Source: SOIA01 sp964346585 | GTDB lineage: Bacteria > Acidobacteriota > Aminicenantia > Aminicenantales > Aminicenantaceae | Direction of reading: 5' to 3' | Assembly (NCBI GenBank): GCA_964346585.1 | Contig: CAYFVQ010000172.1 | Location: forward strand, 1 to 32,541 | DNA length: 32,541 nt | In this document: in pieces, positions 31,003-32,541 of the stretch | Position numbering within the stretch: the stretch's first letter is position 1 | Layout: every line of letters starts with the position of its first letter | Notes under the pieces: generated by a model | Database searches by the model: none | What the model was told of the DNA's origin: nothing | The model's input: only the letters and a program-made list of their open reading frames with translations | Program-made: the position numbers and the translations under genes

Positions 31003-32541
31003 ATGAAAAAAGTATTAATTCTTTTTTCTCTTGTTTTAATGCTGTTGATTTCACTCTGTTCAGCAGAAGAGCCTGAAGAGCTGAATCTGCTCAGCGGAAA
31101 GTATGGTCTGGAGAAACTCAAAGAAATCATTATGCCAGCCAAAGAATGGCATCCCTTCCCCAAAGCCTCGAACCATGACGAATGGCAGAAGCTCCCAGAG
31201 AAAGTTCGAATAGCGCATCTCCGCCAGGGAGAGAAACATCTTAATTGTGACTGGGAAATACCCAAAGCGTCCATCTTTCTAGAATACGTCAGGACAGGGA
31301 ATCGGACGAATTATCAGAGGATTGCCAATGGGAGGCGTGTGAAGCTGGCTGAGCTGGTAATTGCCGAATGTATCGAAGGGAAAGGACGTTTCCTGGACGA
31401 TATAATGAACGGCATCTGGGCCATCTGCGAGGAGACTTATTGGGGAGTCCCCGCTCATGTGGGTGCCCAGAAAAGAGGATCTGGCCTGCCCGATGTTAAA
31501 GAGCCGACTGTGGATTTGTTCGCCGCTGAAACCGGGATGCTTCTGGCCTGGATTGACTATCTCCTCAACGAGCCGCTCAACCGCATATCTCCTCTGATAA
31601 CGGAACGCATCCATCATGAAGTTCAGCATAAAATCCTGTCGGTCAACCTTGAACGAGACGATTTCTGGTGGATGGGCTTTAGTGGCAGGAGAGTGAACAA
31701 CTGGAATCCGTGGATTTGTTCCAACTGGCTGACCGCTGTGCTGATTCTAGAAAATGATCCGGAGAGAAGGGTTCAATCCATCCAGAAGATCCTGAGATGT
31801 CTGGATAATTTTCTGAACCCCTATCCGAGGGACGGAGGGTGTGACGAAGGACCTGGCTACTGGGGTCGAGCCGCTGCCTCGCTCTATGATTGTTTGGAGC
31901 TGCTTCACAGCGCATCAGGAGGAGAGATCGACATATTTGATCACCCTCTGATAAAGGAAATGGGCCGTTACATTTACCGCGTCTATATTCATGACCGGTA
32001 TTTCATCAATTTCGCTGATGCCGCGGCCAAGTTGAATCCTGATCCTAGCGTCATATTTAGATATGGGAAGAGCATCGCTGATGCGGATTTAATGGGTTTT
32101 GGGGCCTTCCTGGCCCGGAATCAGAACCTCGGGGAAGACTACCTCAGAGGTGGTTGGGGCTATCTGGGGAGAGTTCTGCCAGCTCTTTTTCATCTCGATG
32201 AACTGCTGAAGACTGAGCCCAGGGAACTGCTGATGAGGGACTTTTGGCTCCCGGAACTCCAGGTCATGGGAGCAAGGTCTTTGGAAGGTTCAAAGCCGGG
32301 GCTTTATGTGGCAGCCAAAGGCGGACATAACGCTGAAAGCCATAATCATAATGACGTGGGGAATTTTATCGTTTATGCGGATGGTTATCCGGCGCTTATC
32401 GATGTTGGAGTCGAGACCTATACAGCCAAAACCTTCAGTTCCAGGAGGTACGAAATCTGGACCATGCAATCCGCGTACCATAACCTACCAACCATTAACG
32501 GCATCATGCAGAAAAACGGACGAGAGTATCGAGCTGCAGAC
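31003..32541 (+). CDS. Secreted heparinase II/III-like protein, 3'-truncated by window edge
   Basis: The reading frame from the ATG at 31003 (ribosome-binding site AAAGGAGGAGATAGG) stays open for 513 codons to the right edge. A signal peptide (KKVLILFSLVLMLLISLCSA) is followed by an alpha-helical toroid-type domain rich in Trp and Tyr (for example NDERD-like LERDDFWWMGFSGRRVNNWN and PYPRDGGCDEGPGYWGRAAA). Near residue 440, ESHNHNDVGNFIVYADGYP carries the conserved HxHxD segment (His447, His449, Asp451) of the heparinase II/III C-terminal domain. Relatives are polysaccharide lyases acting on uronate-containing glycans (heparin, alginate, ulvan and others). The catalytic Tyr/His pair lies in the helical part, and GPGYWG with its Tyr is a candidate. 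The family place cannot be fixed without the C-terminus. Confidence 0.88.
   Translation, partial: MKKVLILFSLVLMLLISLCSAEEPEELNLLSGKYGLEKLKEIIMPAKEWHPFPKASNHDEWQKLPEKVRIAHLRQGEKHLNCDWEIPKASIFLEYVRTGNRTNYQRIANGRRVKLAELVIAECIEGKGRFLDDIMNGIWAICEETYWGVPAHVGAQKRGSGLPDVKEPTVDLFAAETGMLLAWIDYLLNEPLNRISPLITERIHHEVQHKILSVNLERDDFWWMGFSGRRVNNWNPWICSNWLTAVLILENDPERRVQSIQKILRCLDNFLNPYPRDGGCDEGPGYWGRAAASLYDCLELLHSASGGEIDIFDHPLIKEMGRYIYRVYIHDRYFINFADAAAKLNPDPSVIFRYGKSIADADLMGFGAFLARNQNLGEDYLRGGWGYLGRVLPALFHLDELLKTEPRELLMRDFWLPELQVMGARSLEGSKPGLYVAAKGGHNAESHNHNDVGNFIVYADGYPALIDVGVETYTAKTFSSRRYEIWTMQSAYHNLPTINGIMQKNGREYRAAD

Overview
The window reads as a chromosomal segment of an anaerobic, Gram-negative-type bacterium. 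The inference rests on a ferredoxin-dependent 2-oxoacid oxidoreductase, several lipoproteins, two putative outer-membrane barrels and many Tat-exported enzymes. The gene mix (four-subunit POR, DUF6807, DUF2961/GH172, heparinase-like and periplasmic Gfo/Idh proteins) recalls Candidatus Aminicenantes or a nearby Acidobacteriota-like lineage. That is an impression from gene content, not a phylogenetic result.

Left part (1-9.9 kb) is mostly housekeeping. A porG-porD-porA-porB operon on the minus strand is cut by the left edge. Next come dnaX-ybaB-recR, also on the minus strand. A plus-strand pair (EamA transporter and YbgC-like thioesterase) follows. Then a DUF6600-type lipoprotein, a PNPOx-fold flavoprotein and an ornithine aminotransferase lie on the minus strand.

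Middle part (9.9-16.7 kb) starts with an AT-rich stretch. It holds a decayed helix-turn-helix gene remnant and two tandem paralogous genes for putative outer-membrane beta-barrels, followed by tRNA-Ser(GGA). A short homoserine dehydrogenase gene comes next, enclosed on both sides by REP-like GGGGACnnnCCCC hairpins in opposite orientations. A secreted serine beta-lactamase-like hydrolase ends this part.

Right part (16.7-32.5 kb) looks like a carbohydrate-catabolism locus. It starts with a DUF2961/GH172 lipoprotein. A tight minus-strand cluster follows: Tat-signal Gfo/Idh/MocA oxidoreductase, DUF6807, Tat-signal enolase-superfamily enzyme, and a second DUF6807. A divergent secreted M24 peptidase is next. 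The second minus-strand group holds a Tat-signal aldo/keto reductase lipoprotein, a DUF1080-like lipoprotein, a Tat-signal fucose-isomerase-like protein and an Nramp-fold transporter lacking the usual metal-binding motifs. A heparinase II/III-like protein runs off the right edge. Four redox or isomerase enzymes with Tat signals, plus secreted or lipoprotein partners, suggest that sugar or uronate processing takes place outside the cytoplasm. This is the most interesting system in the window.

No CRISPR array, rRNA, intact transposase or prophage gene was seen.
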